Shown piece by piece: positions 29,331 to 39,120 of a stretch of 64,000 nt of DNA (position 1 is its first letter; every line of letters begins with the position of its first letter). The notes beneath the pieces were generated by a model that saw nothing but the letters and a program-made list of their open reading frames with translations, searched no databases and had not been told where the DNA came from. The DNA is from Sphingopyxis chilensis (lineage in GTDB: Bacteria > Pseudomonadota > Alphaproteobacteria > Sphingomonadales > Sphingomonadaceae): contig NZ_CP142394.1 of assembly GCF_035930445.1 (NCBI RefSeq), positions 3,319,501-3,383,500 of the forward strand. The letters are read 5' to 3'. The position numbers and the translations under genes were made by a program.

Positions 29331-29399
29331 CGCGAAGATGATAGCGCGCTTTGGCGAGCCTGTCCCCTCTCCCATGTTCGATAGCAGCGGTCTTTCTTC

Positions 29400-29428
29400 T
29401 TGCTTTTGAGAATGTGTCGCACTAGCGC
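29400..29428 (+). promoter_or_regulatory. Promoter of the TonB receptor with Fur-box-like operator
   Basis: TTGCTT (29400-29405), 17-base spacer, TAGCGC (29423-29428). The spacer contains TTGAGAATGTGTCGCAC, similar to Fur/iron-box half sites (GAGAATG / TCGCA). An iron repressor there would block the promoter. Binding is inferred, not shown. Confidence 0.5.
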
Positions 29429-29451
29429 GCGCTCCGAAACAGGAGTCCCGA

Positions 29452-31596
29452 ATGAACCGCAAAATGACCGTCGCCGCGCTCGCCTGCACCGCGCTGTCCA
29501 CCCCCGCCCTTGCGCAGGACGGTGCGCCCGCCGCCGACGGGACCGGAGGCGGTGAGACGATCATCGTCACCGCCGCGCGCACCATATTGCCGCCGAATGC
29601 GCTGCCGCTGACGATCGATATTATCGACAAGGATGCGCTCGACCAGCAGATCGCGATTTCGGGATCGGTCACCGATGCGGTCGCGACGCTCTCGCCCAGC
29701 TTTTCGCCGACGCGGCAGAAACTCTCGGGCGCGGGCGAGACGCTGCGCGGGCGCTCGCCGCTCTATGCGATCAACGGCATCCCGCAATCGACCCCGCTGC
29801 GCGACGGCAGCCGCGACGGCTTCACGATCGACGGTTTTTTCGTCGATCGTGTCGAGCTGATCTTCGGGTCGAACGCCTTGCAAGGGATCGGCGGCACCGG
29901 CGGCATCGTCAACCAGGTGACCGTCGGCGCGCCCACCGAAGAGGGCGTGTCGGGCCGCGCGCTGCTGCAGGCGACCGCCGACAATGATCTTTCCGACGAA
30001 GGCATGGGCGGCAAGGTCGCGGGCCTCGTCCAGTATAAGGCGGGGCGCTTCGACGCGTCGGTCGGCGCGGCATGGGAACGCCGCGGCGTCTTTTTCGACG
30101 GCGAGGGCCGGCGCGTCGGGATCAATCTGACGCAGGGCGAAACGCAGGATTCGGAGACGCTCTCGCTGTTCGGCCGCTTCGGTTACGCCGTCACCGACAC
30201 GATGCGGCTCGACCTGATCGCCAGCCGCTTCGAGCTCGAAGGCGACGGCGATTATGCCGCGGTCGCGGGCGACAAGCTCGGCGGCCTGCCGACGAGCGCC
30301 GAGCCCGGCACCCCGCCGGGCGTCCCCGCGACGGGACGCACCGAAAGTCTCGCGCTATCGCTGACCGACACCGACCTCGGCGGCGGCAATTTCATCAGCC
30401 AGATCTTCTGGAACCGCAGCCGCGACACCTTCGGCGGCGAACCCAACCCGATCGCGACCTTTCAGGACGCATCGATCGCACCCGTCGGCACGCTGTTCGA
30501 CCAGTCGCAGAACCGCAGCCGCAAATATGGCGGCAAGCTCAGCTACGAACGCGCGGTGCCGGGGCTGGAGGCGCTGACGCTGATCGCGGGTTTCGACGCG
30601 CTGTGGGATTCGACCGAGCAGCGGCTGATCGCCACCGACCGCGTCTGGGTGCCGCCGACCGATTTTCGCAGCCTCGCGCCCTTCGGCCAGGCGAACCTCG
30701 AGCTGGCGGGCGGTCTCGTCCGGCTCGCGGGCGGCGTGCGCTATGAAAATGTAAAGATCACGATCGACGATTATACGACGCTCGCCTCGTCGGGCAGCAC
30801 CTTTGTGTCGGGCGGCAGCCCGACCTTCGACGATGTGTTGCTCAACGGCGGCGTCATCGTCGAGCCCGTCCCCGGCATCCGCGCCTATGCGAGCTATGCC
30901 GAAGGCTACACCGTCCCCGACGTCGGCCGCATCACGCGCGCGGTGCGCACGGCGGGGACCGACATCGACAATTTCCTCGACATCTCGCCGATCGTCTCGA
31001 ACAATCGCGAACTGGGGGTCGAGGTGAAGCGCGGCCCGCTCGATGCCAGCGCGACCTATTTCTGGTCGTCGAGCAAGAAGGGCCAGCTGCTCATCGCGCG
31101 GCCCGACGGCATTTTCGAGGTGCTGCGCCAGCGCGTCGAGATCGAGGGGCTCGAAATCAACCTTGCGGTCAGGATGCCGGTCGACGGACTGACGCTGTCG
31201 GCGGGCTATGCGCATATCATCGGCCAGTTCGACGAGGACGAGGACGGCGTGGTCGAAACCGACCTCGACGGCGCGAATATCTCGCCCGACCGGCTGAACC
31301 TTGCCGCGGCCTATGCCAACGGTCCTTTCTCGGCGCGGGTGCAGACGCAATTCTATCTGGCGCGAACCTTCCGCGGCCCGAACCGCGACGCGCGCAACGA
31401 TTTCGAGGGCTATAATCTGACCGACGCGATCGTCCGCTACCAGACCGGCCTCGGCGGGGTCAGCCTCGCGGTGTCGAACCTGTTCGACAAACAATATATC
31501 AGCTACGCGAGCGACACCCAGCGCCCGACCGACAATTTCTTCAACTTCGCGGGCCGCGGGCGCAGCTTCACGCTGGGGTGGGACTACCGTTTCTGA
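29452..31596 (+). CDS. TonB-dependent siderophore receptor
   Basis: 714 residues. Signal peptide about 1-21 (cut after ALA-QD), TonB box-like ETIIVTAAR, plug domain with GRSPLYAINGIPQSTPLRDG and FGSNALQGIGGTGGIVNQVT, then a beta-barrel ending GRSFTLGWDYRF. The outer-membrane transporter probably takes up a ferric siderophore: a Fur-like site precedes it and a PepSY-type iron-uptake membrane protein follows. The ligand is unknown. A dispersed repeat lies between the two genes. Confidence 0.93.
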   Translation: MNRKMTVAALACTALSTPALAQDGAPAADGTGGGETIIVTAARTILPPNALPLTIDIIDKDALDQQIAISGSVTDAVATLSPSFSPTRQKLSGAGETLRGRSPLYAINGIPQSTPLRDGSRDGFTIDGFFVDRVELIFGSNALQGIGGTGGIVNQVTVGAPTEEGVSGRALLQATADNDLSDEGMGGKVAGLVQYKAGRFDASVGAAWERRGVFFDGEGRRVGINLTQGETQDSETLSLFGRFGYAVTDTMRLDLIASRFELEGDGDYAAVAGDKLGGLPTSAEPGTPPGVPATGRTESLALSLTDTDLGGGNFISQIFWNRSRDTFGGEPNPIATFQDASIAPVGTLFDQSQNRSRKYGGKLSYERAVPGLEALTLIAGFDALWDSTEQRLIATDRVWVPPTDFRSLAPFGQANLELAGGLVRLAGGVRYENVKITIDDYTTLASSGSTFVSGGSPTFDDVLLNGGVIVEPVPGIRAYASYAEGYTVPDVGRITRAVRTAGTDIDNFLDISPIVSNNRELGVEVKRGPLDASATYFWSSSKKGQLLIARPDGIFEVLRQRVEIEGLEINLAVRMPVDGLTLSAGYAHIIGQFDEDEDGVVETDLDGANISPDRLNLAAAYANGPFSARVQTQFYLARTFRGPNRDARNDFEGYNLTDAIVRYQTGLGGVSLAVSNLFDKQYISYASDTQRPTDNFFNFAGRGRSFTLGWDYRF

Positions 31597-31618
31597 CTAT
31601 GGCCTTGCCGTCCGAACC

Positions 31619-31701
31619 CGTCATTGCGAGGGCCAAAGGCCCGTGGCAATCCAGAGCGGCGCAAAACCGCCCTGGATTGCTTCGCTCCGCTCGCAATGAC
31701 G
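31619..31701. repeat. Dispersed palindromic repeat, CGTCATTGCGAG family, copy 2
   Basis: Left arm CGTCATTGCGAGGGCCAAAG, right arm GCTTCGCTCCGCTCGCAATGACG-like, with inner CAATCCAG...CTGGATTG. It separates the receptor gene from the PepSY membrane protein gene, so both may still be read in one transcript. Confidence 0.85.
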
Positions 31702-31723
31702 ACGGTTCTGAAACGGCGATCCC

Positions 31724-32809
31724 ATGATCAAGCTGCTCGACACGCTGCACCGCTGGACGGGGGGCCTGATCGGCCTCGTGCTCGCGCTACTCGGCCTGTC
31801 GGGCACGATCCTGCTTTACGAGCATCTATGGATCGGCGTGCCGGGAACCAGCGATCCGCTGCGCGGCGACCTCGCCACGGTCGCCGCGACCACCGAGCGG
31901 CTGATGGCGGCACCGGGCGCGCAAGGCATCATCTATGCCGACGAACGCTTCGGGCTGCATCAGCTGCGCTTCACTGAAGGCGCCGGCGCCTATGCCAGCC
32001 AGTCGGGCGAGATCGTCACGCGATGGGCGAGCCAGTGGGAGCGGCCCGAACTCTGGATCTTCGACTTCCACCACCATCTCTTCGCTGGTGACAGCGGCGA
32101 ATGGGCAATCGGAATTGCGGGGCTCAGCGGGCTTTTTTTCGTCGTCAGCGGCGCCATTCTCTGGTGGCGGACGCGCAAGACCTTCCAGCTCCGCCTCTGG
32201 CCCAAGCGGATGAGCCGCCCCGCGATCGTCATGCACCACCGCGACCTCGGCATCGTCGTCGCGCCGTTGCTGCTGATCTCGATCGTCACCGGCACGATGA
32301 TGATCTTCCGCCCCTTCGCCTTAGCGGTCGTCGCGCCCTTCGGCCCGGTCGCCGAGACCGCGAAGGCGCTCGATCCGCCGAAATACAAGGGCGGCCCGCT
32401 CGCCGAAAAGCCCGACTATACCGCGATGCTGACCGAAGCGCGCCGCCGCTTTCCCGACGCCGAATTCCGCATCCTGAGCCTGCCGCGCAAACCCGGCGAC
32501 CCGATCAGCCTGCGGATGAAGCAGCCCGCCGAATGGCTGCCCAACGGGCGCACCACGCTGGCGTTCGATGCCGCAACGGGTGAAGTGCTGGCCACGCGCG
32601 ACGCGCTGACGCTCGCCCCCGGAGCGCAAGCGTTCAACATGGCTTTCCCGATCCACGCGTCGAAGGTCGGCGGCTGGGCGTGGCGCAGCGTGCTGACGGT
32701 TTCGGGACTCTCACTGACGCTGCTTGGCAGCCTTGCGGTGTGGACCTTCTGGTTCAGGCGGCCGAAGGCGGCGCGGCGTCCGGTTAAGGCGGCGCTGGCT
32801 TCGGCCTAG
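31724..32809 (+). CDS. PepSY-associated membrane protein (PiuB-like, siderophore utilisation)
   Basis: 361 residues. Starts LDTLHRWTGGLIGLVLALLGLSGTIL, the PepSY-TM opening; further membrane helices at about 130-155, 185-205 and 320-345; periplasmic loop contains FDFHHHLFAGDSGEW. Such proteins sit in the inner membrane next to TonB-dependent receptors and are thought to reduce iron or help release it from siderophores. It follows the siderophore receptor in the same direction. Confidence 0.88.
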   Translation: MIKLLDTLHRWTGGLIGLVLALLGLSGTILLYEHLWIGVPGTSDPLRGDLATVAATTERLMAAPGAQGIIYADERFGLHQLRFTEGAGAYASQSGEIVTRWASQWERPELWIFDFHHHLFAGDSGEWAIGIAGLSGLFFVVSGAILWWRTRKTFQLRLWPKRMSRPAIVMHHRDLGIVVAPLLLISIVTGTMMIFRPFALAVVAPFGPVAETAKALDPPKYKGGPLAEKPDYTAMLTEARRRFPDAEFRILSLPRKPGDPISLRMKQPAEWLPNGRTTLAFDAATGEVLATRDALTLAPGAQAFNMAFPIHASKVGGWAWRSVLTVSGLSLTLLGSLAVWTFWFRRPKAARRPVKAALASA

Positions 32810-32850
32810 GCTCCAGAGTCGGCTCTGGGCTGGTTATCGGCCGGTCCTGC

Positions 32851-32930
32851 ACCCCGGCGAAAGCCGGGGCCCGGTGCGGAAATACGCCAGGTAAAGCGTG
32901 GACTTTCTGGACCTCGCCTTTCGCCGGGGC
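32851..32930. repeat. Dispersed GC-rich repeat (CCCCGGCGAAAGCCGGGG type)
   Basis: ACCCCGGCGAAAGCCGGGGC is a perfect stem with GAAA loop at the left; TTTCGCCGGGGC at the right pairs with the left half. A related element lies at 44776-44836. It is upstream of priA and could stop read-through from the PepSY gene. Confidence 0.65.
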
Positions 32931-33017
32931 ACACATCTCTATCGGCACCCAATGGTCGCCAGCCGCCGACCTCGGCGCTTTCCTATTTTACCCGCCGCCC
33001 TATATCCTCCCTCATCC

Positions 33018-35186
33018 ATGACCCGCGCCCGCGTCCTTCTCCTCACCGCCGCCCTCGGCCCGCTCGACTATCGTGTCCCGCGCGAGCACGAGGCGCCGCT
33101 CGGCAGCGTCGTCATCGCGCCCTTGGGGCCGCGACGGATGGGCGGGGTAGTGTGGGAGGATGAAAGCTTCGGCGCGCCCGAACCCGTCGGCGACAACCGG
33201 CTGCGCAACCTCTACGAAGTCGTGCCCGTGCCGCCGATCGCCGCGCCGCTCCGCCGCCTCGTCGAATGGACGAGCGACTATTATCTCAGCCCCCCGGGGT
33301 CGGTGCTGCGCATGGTGCTGCCCGGGGTCGCCTTTGCCGACGCGCGGCGCCCGGTCGTCGAATATCGCGCCACCGGCGAACTTCCCACGCGGATGACGCC
33401 GCAGCGCACCGTCGCGCTCGAAAAGATCGGCGCGCGGCAAGGGATCGTGCGCGAACTCGCCGCGATTGCCGAAGTCAGCGACGCCGTAATCCGGGGACTC
33501 GCGAACACCGGCGCGCTCGAAGCCGTGACCGTCTCGGCCGACCAGCCCTATCCCGAACCCGACCCGGCCTTCGCCCCGCCCGACCTGTCCGACGAGCAGA
33601 CCGCCGCCGCCGCGCAGCTTCGCGAAGCGATCGCCGCAGCGAAGTTCGACACGCTGCTTCTCGACGGCGTGACCGGATCGGGCAAGACCGAAGTCTATAT
33701 GGAGGCGATCGCCGCCGCGATCGATGCGGGCAAGCAGGCGCTGGTGCTGCTCCCCGAAATCGCGCTGACCGAACCGATGCTCACCCGCTTCGCCGCGCGC
33801 TTCGGCTGCGAGCCGGTGGCGTGGCACTCCGGCCTCCGTTCGACCGAGCGTCGCCGTGCCTGGCATGCAATCGCGAGCGGCGAGGCAAAGATCGTCGTCG
33901 GCGCGCGTTCGGCGCTGTTCCTGCCCTATGGCAATCTCGGCGTCATCGTCGTCGACGAGGCGCATGAGACCAGCTTCAAGCAGGAGGATGGCGTCCATTA
34001 TCACGCGCGCGACGTCGCGGTGATGCGCGGGCATTTCGAGGGCCTTCCCGTCGTCCTCGCCAGCGCCACCCCCGCGCTCGAAAGCCTCGCGATGGTCGAG
34101 GCGGGCCGCTATCGCCATATCGTCCTGCCCGCGCGCTTCGGCGGCGCGACCCTGCCCGACCTTGCGGCGATCGACATGCGGCAGGACCCGCCCGACCGCG
34201 GCCGCTGGCTCGCCCCGCCGCTCGTCGACGCGCTCGCCGACCGATTGCAAAAGGGCGAGCAGAGTCTCCTCTTCCTCAACCGCCGCGGCTTCGCGCCGCT
34301 GACGCTCTGCCGCACCTGCGGCCACCGCATCCAGTGCCCGAACTGCACCGCGTGGATGGTCGAGCACCGCCTCGTCCACCGCCTCGCCTGCCACCATTGC
34401 GGCCATGTCATGCCGCCGCCGCGCCTCTGCCCCGAATGCGAGGATGAGGACAGCCTCGTCGCCTGCGGGCCGGGGGTCGAGCGCGTCGCCGACGAGGTGG
34501 CCTTACGCTTTCCCGAAGCAAGGACGGCCATCGTCACGTCCGACACCTTGTGGTCGCCCGCGAAGGCGGCCGAATTCGTCGACAATGTCGAGGGCGGGCT
34601 GGTCGACATCATCATCGGCACCCAGCTCGTCACCAAGGGCTATCATTTCCCGAATCTCACCCTCGTCGGCGTCGTCGATGCCGACCTCGGACTCGACGGC
34701 GGCGACCTCCGCGCTTCCGAGCGCACCTTCCAGCAGATCGCGCAGGTCGCGGGGCGCGCCGGGCGCGGGGTCAAGCCCGGCGAGGTGCTGATCCAGACGC
34801 GCGTGCCCGACGCCCCCGTCATGGCGGCGCTCGTCGCCAACGACCGCGACGGTTTTTATTCGGCCGAAGCCGCGGCGCGCAAATTCGCCGGCGCGCCGCC
34901 CTATGGCCGCTTCGCCGCGCTCGTCATTTCGTCCGAGGATATCGAAGTCGCGCGCGGGCAGGCGCAGCGGCTGGGGCAAAAGGCGCCCGTCGCCGACGGC
35001 CTCGCGGTCTATGGCCCCGCGCCGGCCCCGCTCGCGATGCTGCGCGGCCGCCACCGCTTCCGCCTCTTGCTCCACGCCCCGCGCAGCTTCGACCTGCAGG
35101 GGACGATCCGCGCGTGGGTGAACAGCGTCGAATGGTCCACGAAGGCGCGGCTCGCGATCGACATCGACCCCTATAGCTTTGTGTAA
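33018..35186 (+). CDS. priA: Primosomal protein N' (PriA helicase)
   Basis: 722 residues from ATG 33018 (MTRARVLLLTAALGPLDYRV). DEAH helicase motifs: Walker A DGVTGSGKTEVYM, Walker B VVDEAHETSFKQ, LASATPALES, GTQLVTKGYHFP. Two zinc sites are formed by CRTCGHRIQCPNC and CHHCG...CPEC. PriA restarts stalled replication forks. The longer frame starting at 32898 runs through a repeat and is rejected. Confidence 0.96.
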   Translation: MTRARVLLLTAALGPLDYRVPREHEAPLGSVVIAPLGPRRMGGVVWEDESFGAPEPVGDNRLRNLYEVVPVPPIAAPLRRLVEWTSDYYLSPPGSVLRMVLPGVAFADARRPVVEYRATGELPTRMTPQRTVALEKIGARQGIVRELAAIAEVSDAVIRGLANTGALEAVTVSADQPYPEPDPAFAPPDLSDEQTAAAAQLREAIAAAKFDTLLLDGVTGSGKTEVYMEAIAAAIDAGKQALVLLPEIALTEPMLTRFAARFGCEPVAWHSGLRSTERRRAWHAIASGEAKIVVGARSALFLPYGNLGVIVVDEAHETSFKQEDGVHYHARDVAVMRGHFEGLPVVLASATPALESLAMVEAGRYRHIVLPARFGGATLPDLAAIDMRQDPPDRGRWLAPPLVDALADRLQKGEQSLLFLNRRGFAPLTLCRTCGHRIQCPNCTAWMVEHRLVHRLACHHCGHVMPPPRLCPECEDEDSLVACGPGVERVADEVALRFPEARTAIVTSDTLWSPAKAAEFVDNVEGGLVDIIIGTQLVTKGYHFPNLTLVGVVDADLGLDGGDLRASERTFQQIAQVAGRAGRGVKPGEVLIQTRVPDAPVMAALVANDRDGFYSAEAAARKFAGAPPYGRFAALVISSEDIEVARGQAQRLGQKAPVADGLAVYGPAPAPLAMLRGRHRFRLLLHAPRSFDLQGTIRAWVNSVEWSTKARLAIDIDPYSFV

Positions 35187-35257
35187 GCGTAACAGGGCTT
35201 TACTGTAACGGCGCGCGCTGGCAGCATCCCTGCGGGGTTAGAATGCGGGGGCGCAGA

Positions 35258-36817
35258 ATGAAGAAAATCGGCTTGGGCCTGCTGGCCGGGATCGCGATGG
35301 TCGCAATTGCCGGGCCGGCCGAGGCGAAATGGCTTCGCGCCGACACCGACAGTTTCATCATCTATAGCGAGAGCAACGAAAAATCGCTGCGCGACTTCGC
35401 GGAAAATTTGCAGCGGTTCGACACCACGCTCCGCCTGCTCTTCAACGTCAAAACGCCGGGCGAGGAAAGCAAGCTTCCCATCTACCTCGTCCCCGCGGCG
35501 AACGATGTCGCCGAACTGGCGACCGGATCGCGCAGCGCCCCGGTCGCGGGCTTTTATCGCCAGGACCGCGACGGCAGCTTTGCGCTGTCCTTTCGCCAGA
35601 ATAGCGGCAGCGGCGGCATCGCCGACACGTCGGCCGCCCAGCAGGTGCTGTTCCACGAATACAGCCACCATTTCATGAAGCGCCACTTGCGCGCCGCCTT
35701 CCCCGCCTGGCTGATCGAGGGGTTCGCCGAATATTATTCGACGGTCGATTTCGACAAGAAGGGCCACGCGATGATCGGCCGACCCGTCTATCGCCGCGCT
35801 TATGGCCTGTTGCAGATGCCGAAAATCCCGGCCGAAAAACTCCTGTTCGAACAACCCCGCGCAATGCGAAACAGCGGGCAGACCGACGTCTATTACGGCC
35901 GCGCGTGGATTTTGACCCATATGCTGATGCACAGCCCGACGCGCGGCGATCAGGTCAATCGGTACACCAATGCCATCAACGCCGGCACCGACGCCCGCCA
36001 GGCGGCATCCGACGCTTTTGGCGACCTGGCCCTGCTCGACAAGGATCTCAACCGCTATATTCAGGGCAAGCTGAGCTATCGGACGACCCGCGCGCCGGTC
36101 CCGGTGTCAGCAAACATCCGCATCGCGCCGGTGCCGTCCGACGAGGATGCGGTGATCATGGCGCGGCTGGAGCGACTGAATGCACGCGGCGACGCGGCGC
36201 GCTTCACCAAGGCGCGCGACGCGCTGCGCGCACTCGCCGCCGCCGAGCCCGCCAACGCCGATGCGCAGTTCGAACTGGCGGCGGCCGAATGGGATATGGA
36301 CCGCGATGTCCGCGACCTCGCCGCGATGCGCTCCGCACTCGACAAGGTGCTGGCGGCGAAGCCGGACCATGTTCGCGCCAATGTCCTGCTCGGCCGGCTG
36401 CTCCTCGATCAATTGCGCGAAAAGGGCGAAGATGACCCTGCCGCGTGGCGCGAGGCTCGCAAGCCGATCCAGCTCGCCAACCGCACCGATCCCAACGATG
36501 CGGTGCCGCTCTATGCCTATTTCGACAGCTTTCTGGCCGAAGGGAAGCGGCCGAGCGAAATGGCGATCAAGGCGCTCGAACGCGCCTTTGTCCTGACGCC
36601 CGAGAATATCGAGATGCGGGTCGCCTATGCCTTCGCGCTCGCCAATCAGGGCGAGTTTGATCCCGCCGTGCGGCTGGCGAAGACCGTCGCCTTCGATCCG
36701 CACGACAATGGGCGGGGCGAAGCCATGCTCGAACGGCTGGAGGCCATACGCGAACGCCGCGCTGGCGCTACCGGCGGCGACACGAAGGCCGCTGCCGATA
36801 GCGGCGGGACAGACTGA
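35258..36817 (+). CDS. Exported HEYSHH zinc peptidase with TPR-like repeats
   Basis: 519 residues from ATG 35258 (524 if it starts at 35243). Signal peptide MKKIGLGLLAGIAMVAIAG, cut after AEA. Then a DUF1570-like domain with HEYSHHFMKRH and the downstream LIEGFAEYYS, i.e. an HExxH zinc site with Glu ligand. The C-terminal 220 residues are helical and resemble TPR repeats (ALRALAAAEPANADAQFELA, LERAFVLTPENIEMRVAYAF). Periplasmic peptidase of unknown target. Confidence 0.75.
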   Translation: MKKIGLGLLAGIAMVAIAGPAEAKWLRADTDSFIIYSESNEKSLRDFAENLQRFDTTLRLLFNVKTPGEESKLPIYLVPAANDVAELATGSRSAPVAGFYRQDRDGSFALSFRQNSGSGGIADTSAAQQVLFHEYSHHFMKRHLRAAFPAWLIEGFAEYYSTVDFDKKGHAMIGRPVYRRAYGLLQMPKIPAEKLLFEQPRAMRNSGQTDVYYGRAWILTHMLMHSPTRGDQVNRYTNAINAGTDARQAASDAFGDLALLDKDLNRYIQGKLSYRTTRAPVPVSANIRIAPVPSDEDAVIMARLERLNARGDAARFTKARDALRALAAAEPANADAQFELAAAEWDMDRDVRDLAAMRSALDKVLAAKPDHVRANVLLGRLLLDQLREKGEDDPAAWREARKPIQLANRTDPNDAVPLYAYFDSFLAEGKRPSEMAIKALERAFVLTPENIEMRVAYAFALANQGEFDPAVRLAKTVAFDPHDNGRGEAMLERLEAIRERRAGATGGDTKAAADSGGTD

Positions 36818-36821
36818 TCCC

Positions 36822-37580
36822 TCAATAATCGGGTTCGGCGCCGCCCATGACATCGCTCGCCTGCGCCGCCAGCCACGCCATCGCGGCCGCCCAGGGCTGA
36901 TGCCCATGGCTGATCCGCGCGACGCCGAGCGCGGCGAGTTCCTTGTGCGTCGGCCCGCCCTTGCCGCGCAGGATATTCACCGGCAGCGGCGACGCGTCGC
37001 AGATCGCGCCGATACACGCCGGGTCGAGCAGGAAGGGCACGAACAGCGACCCCGCCCCCGCATCGGCATAGGCGCGCGCGCGTTCGAGCGTCGCGGCGAC
37101 CAGCGCGTCGCCATCCTTCGCCGCATCGGCCCCGCGGAAGGTGTCGCAGCGCGCGTTGACGAAAATCCCGGTGTCCGCGGCGGCGCGATAGCGCGCCACC
37201 GCCTCGGGGATCGCGAGCAGCTCGCTCGCCCCGGGCAGCCGGTCCTCCATGTTGATCCCCGCCGCACCCGCGGCCTTCGCGCGGCCGACCGATGCGCCGA
37301 CCGTCGCCGGATCGGCGCCATAGCCCGATTCCATGTCGATCGTCACCGGCAGGTCGGTGACCGCGAGGATGCGTTCGAGGTTGGCGAACACATCCTCGAG
37401 CGGGAAATCCTCGCCGTCCGCGCGCCCCTGCGCGCCCGCGACGCCGAAGCTGCCCGTCGCGATCGCCTTCGCGCCCGCTCCGGCAACCGCCTTCGCGCTC
37501 CCCGCGTCCCAGATGTTGACGAGGATCAGCGGGTCGCCGGGAACGTGCAGCGCGCGAAATCGGGCAATCTTGTCGGTCAT
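36822..37580 (-). CDS. Isocitrate lyase/PEP mutase-family enzyme
   Basis: 252 residues from ATG 37580. Family motifs: ILVNIWDAGSAKAVAGAGAK, TIDMESGYG (metal-binding Asp/Glu), AGINMEDR, and NARCDTF (the lid-loop cysteine region is FVNARCDTFR). These enzymes cleave or rearrange C-C or C-P bonds of 2-oxo acids, e.g. methylisocitrate lyase or oxaloacetate hydrolase. The precise substrate is not visible. Four bases downstream of the convergent peptidase gene; last gene of the ada run. Confidence 0.85.
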   Translation of the reverse strand: MTDKIARFRALHVPGDPLILVNIWDAGSAKAVAGAGAKAIATGSFGVAGAQGRADGEDFPLEDVFANLERILAVTDLPVTIDMESGYGADPATVGASVGRAKAAGAAGINMEDRLPGASELLAIPEAVARYRAAADTGIFVNARCDTFRGADAAKDGDALVAATLERARAYADAGAGSLFVPFLLDPACIGAICDASPLPVNILRGKGGPTHKELAALGVARISHGHQPWAAAMAWLAAQASDVMGGAEPDY

Positions 37581-37618
37581 GGAAGAACTCCGTTGTTGTC
37601 GATACCAGCACAGGCGGC

Positions 37619-38053
37619 TCACGCGATCCGGTCGGCGGGCGCCGAGCCGAAAACCTGATCATAGCCGCTTTTCGTGTCCATATATTCGCGGATATACCGA
37701 ACGCGCGCGCCATGCATTTCAAAGATGAAAACATAGTCGAGCGCATAGTCGCAGCCGTTGGCGAGGGTCGCGCTCTGACGCTGCTCGAATATGACGCGGT
37801 TCCCCTCGGCGGTCAGTGAAATCGGCTCGACGCGCATCCCGTTGCTGAAGAGCCGCGGATAATCGTCGATGAGAAAACGGGCAATCGCGTCGGCGCCGAT
37901 CATATGGTCGGTCACGCCGAGCGCGATTGCGGTGGCGTTGCGGGGTGGTGCCCGCCATTCGGCATCCTCGGCCAGAACCGCGCATATCTGCGCGGCGTCG
38001 CGCGTGGCGAAGGCGCGCCAGGCCGCTATCGCGGCTTCCTTGCTGGTCATCAT
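37619..38053 (-). CDS. SnoaL-like / NTF2-fold protein
   Basis: 144 residues. AWRAFATRDAAQICAVLAEDAEWRAPPRN and YDYVFIFEMHGARVRYIREYMD (paraphrased by position: about residues 10-35 and 105-125) are the pattern of the NTF2/SnoaL cone fold. It may be a small hydrolase or isomerase or a non-catalytic binder. Five bases after ada in the same direction, so probably co-transcribed with it. Confidence 0.75.
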   Translation of the reverse strand: MMTSKEAAIAAWRAFATRDAAQICAVLAEDAEWRAPPRNATAIALGVTDHMIGADAIARFLIDDYPRLFSNGMRVEPISLTAEGNRVIFEQRQSATLANGCDYALDYVFIFEMHGARVRYIREYMDTKSGYDQVFGSAPADRIA

Positions 38054-38058
38054 CGCCT

Positions 38059-39120
38059 TCAGAAATCGTCGAGGCGCCGCTGCCCGGACGCGCCCTCACG
38101 CCTGAGCAGCTCGTCCTTGATCGGCAGGCCATAGGCATAGCCGCCGAGCGTCCCGTCGCTGCGCACGACGCGGTGGCACGGGATCAGCACCGCGACATTG
38201 TTCGCGCCGTTGGCGCTCCCCGCCGCGCGCACCGCATTGGGCTTGCCGACAGCGGCGGCGATATCCGAATAGCTGCGCGTTTCGCCTGCGGGGATCTTGC
38301 GCAGCTCGCGCCACACGGCTTCCTGAAAGGCGGTGCCCTTCACGTCGATCGGGATATGGTCGAATCCGTTCACCGGCGCTTCGACGGCATCGACGACCTG
38401 CTTCAGCAGCGCTTCGAACGCTTCGCCGCCCTCGATCAGGGCGGCTGCGGGAAAGCGCTCCTCGAGCGCCTCGCGCCCCTCGGCGAAGCTCAGGCGGCAC
38501 ACGCCTTTGCCAGTCGCCGCGACGAGCATGTCGCCGAGGCTGGTCGGCACCACCGCCCAGTGGATCGTCGCGCCCTTGCCGCCGTTTGCCCAGGCCGAAG
38601 CCGTCATACCCATGCGTCCCTCCATATTGTCATAGAAACGCGACGGCCCCGAAAAGCCTGCGTCGTAAATCGCGTCGGTCACCCGGCCCGCCTCGCTCAG
38701 CGCGGCCCGGGCGCGTTCCTCGCGGAGCGCGCGGGCATATGCGGCGGGCGACAGGCCGGTGTGACGCGTGAAGACGCGCTGGAAATGCGTCGGCGAATAG
38801 CCGGTGCGACCGGCGAGATCGGCGAGCGCGAGCGGTTCCTCGCTTTGCTTGATCGCCTCGATCGCCGCGAGCACCGCGCCCTCGTCGCGCGCGACATCGT
38901 CGGGCAGGCAACGCTTGCACGGGCGCAGCCCGGTTTCGCGCGCCGCCGCGCCGTCGGTGAAGAAACGCACATTTTCGCGTAGCGGATGCCGCGCGGCGCA
39001 GCTCGGCCGGCAATAGATGCCGGTGGTGAGCACACCGGTGACGAAGCGTCCGTCGAGCGCGCGGTCGCGGCGCAGCACCGCCGCCCAGCGATCGTCGTCG
39101 GTCATCAGGTCGGCGCTCAT
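38059..39120 (-). CDS. ada: Bifunctional Ada: alkylation-response regulator and O6-methylguanine-DNA methyltransferase
   Basis: 353 residues, the full Ada architecture. The N-terminal zinc domain has the four cysteines (YCRPSCAARHPLREN and RPCKRC); the first is the phosphotriester methyl acceptor. An AraC-type helix-turn-helix follows (LADLAGRTGYSPTHFQRVF). The C-terminal methyltransferase has ...IPCHRVVRSDGTLGGYAYG with active cysteine. It repairs alkylated DNA and turns on its own regulon. Overlaps DUF1203 by four bases. Confidence 0.95.
   Translation of the reverse strand: MSADLMTDDDRWAAVLRRDRALDGRFVTGVLTTGIYCRPSCAARHPLRENVRFFTDGAAARETGLRPCKRCLPDDVARDEGAVLAAIEAIKQSEEPLALADLAGRTGYSPTHFQRVFTRHTGLSPAAYARALREERARAALSEAGRVTDAIYDAGFSGPSRFYDNMEGRMGMTASAWANGGKGATIHWAVVPTSLGDMLVAATGKGVCRLSFAEGREALEERFPAAALIEGGEAFEALLKQVVDAVEAPVNGFDHIPIDVKGTAFQEAVWRELRKIPAGETRSYSDIAAAVGKPNAVRAAGSANGANNVAVLIPCHRVVRSDGTLGGYAYGLPIKDELLRREGASGQRRLDDF

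Noticed and set aside
32898..33017. N-terminal extension of priA by 40 codons
   Set aside because: It runs from within a dispersed repeat and does not match the family start; ATG 33018 gives the normal N terminus.
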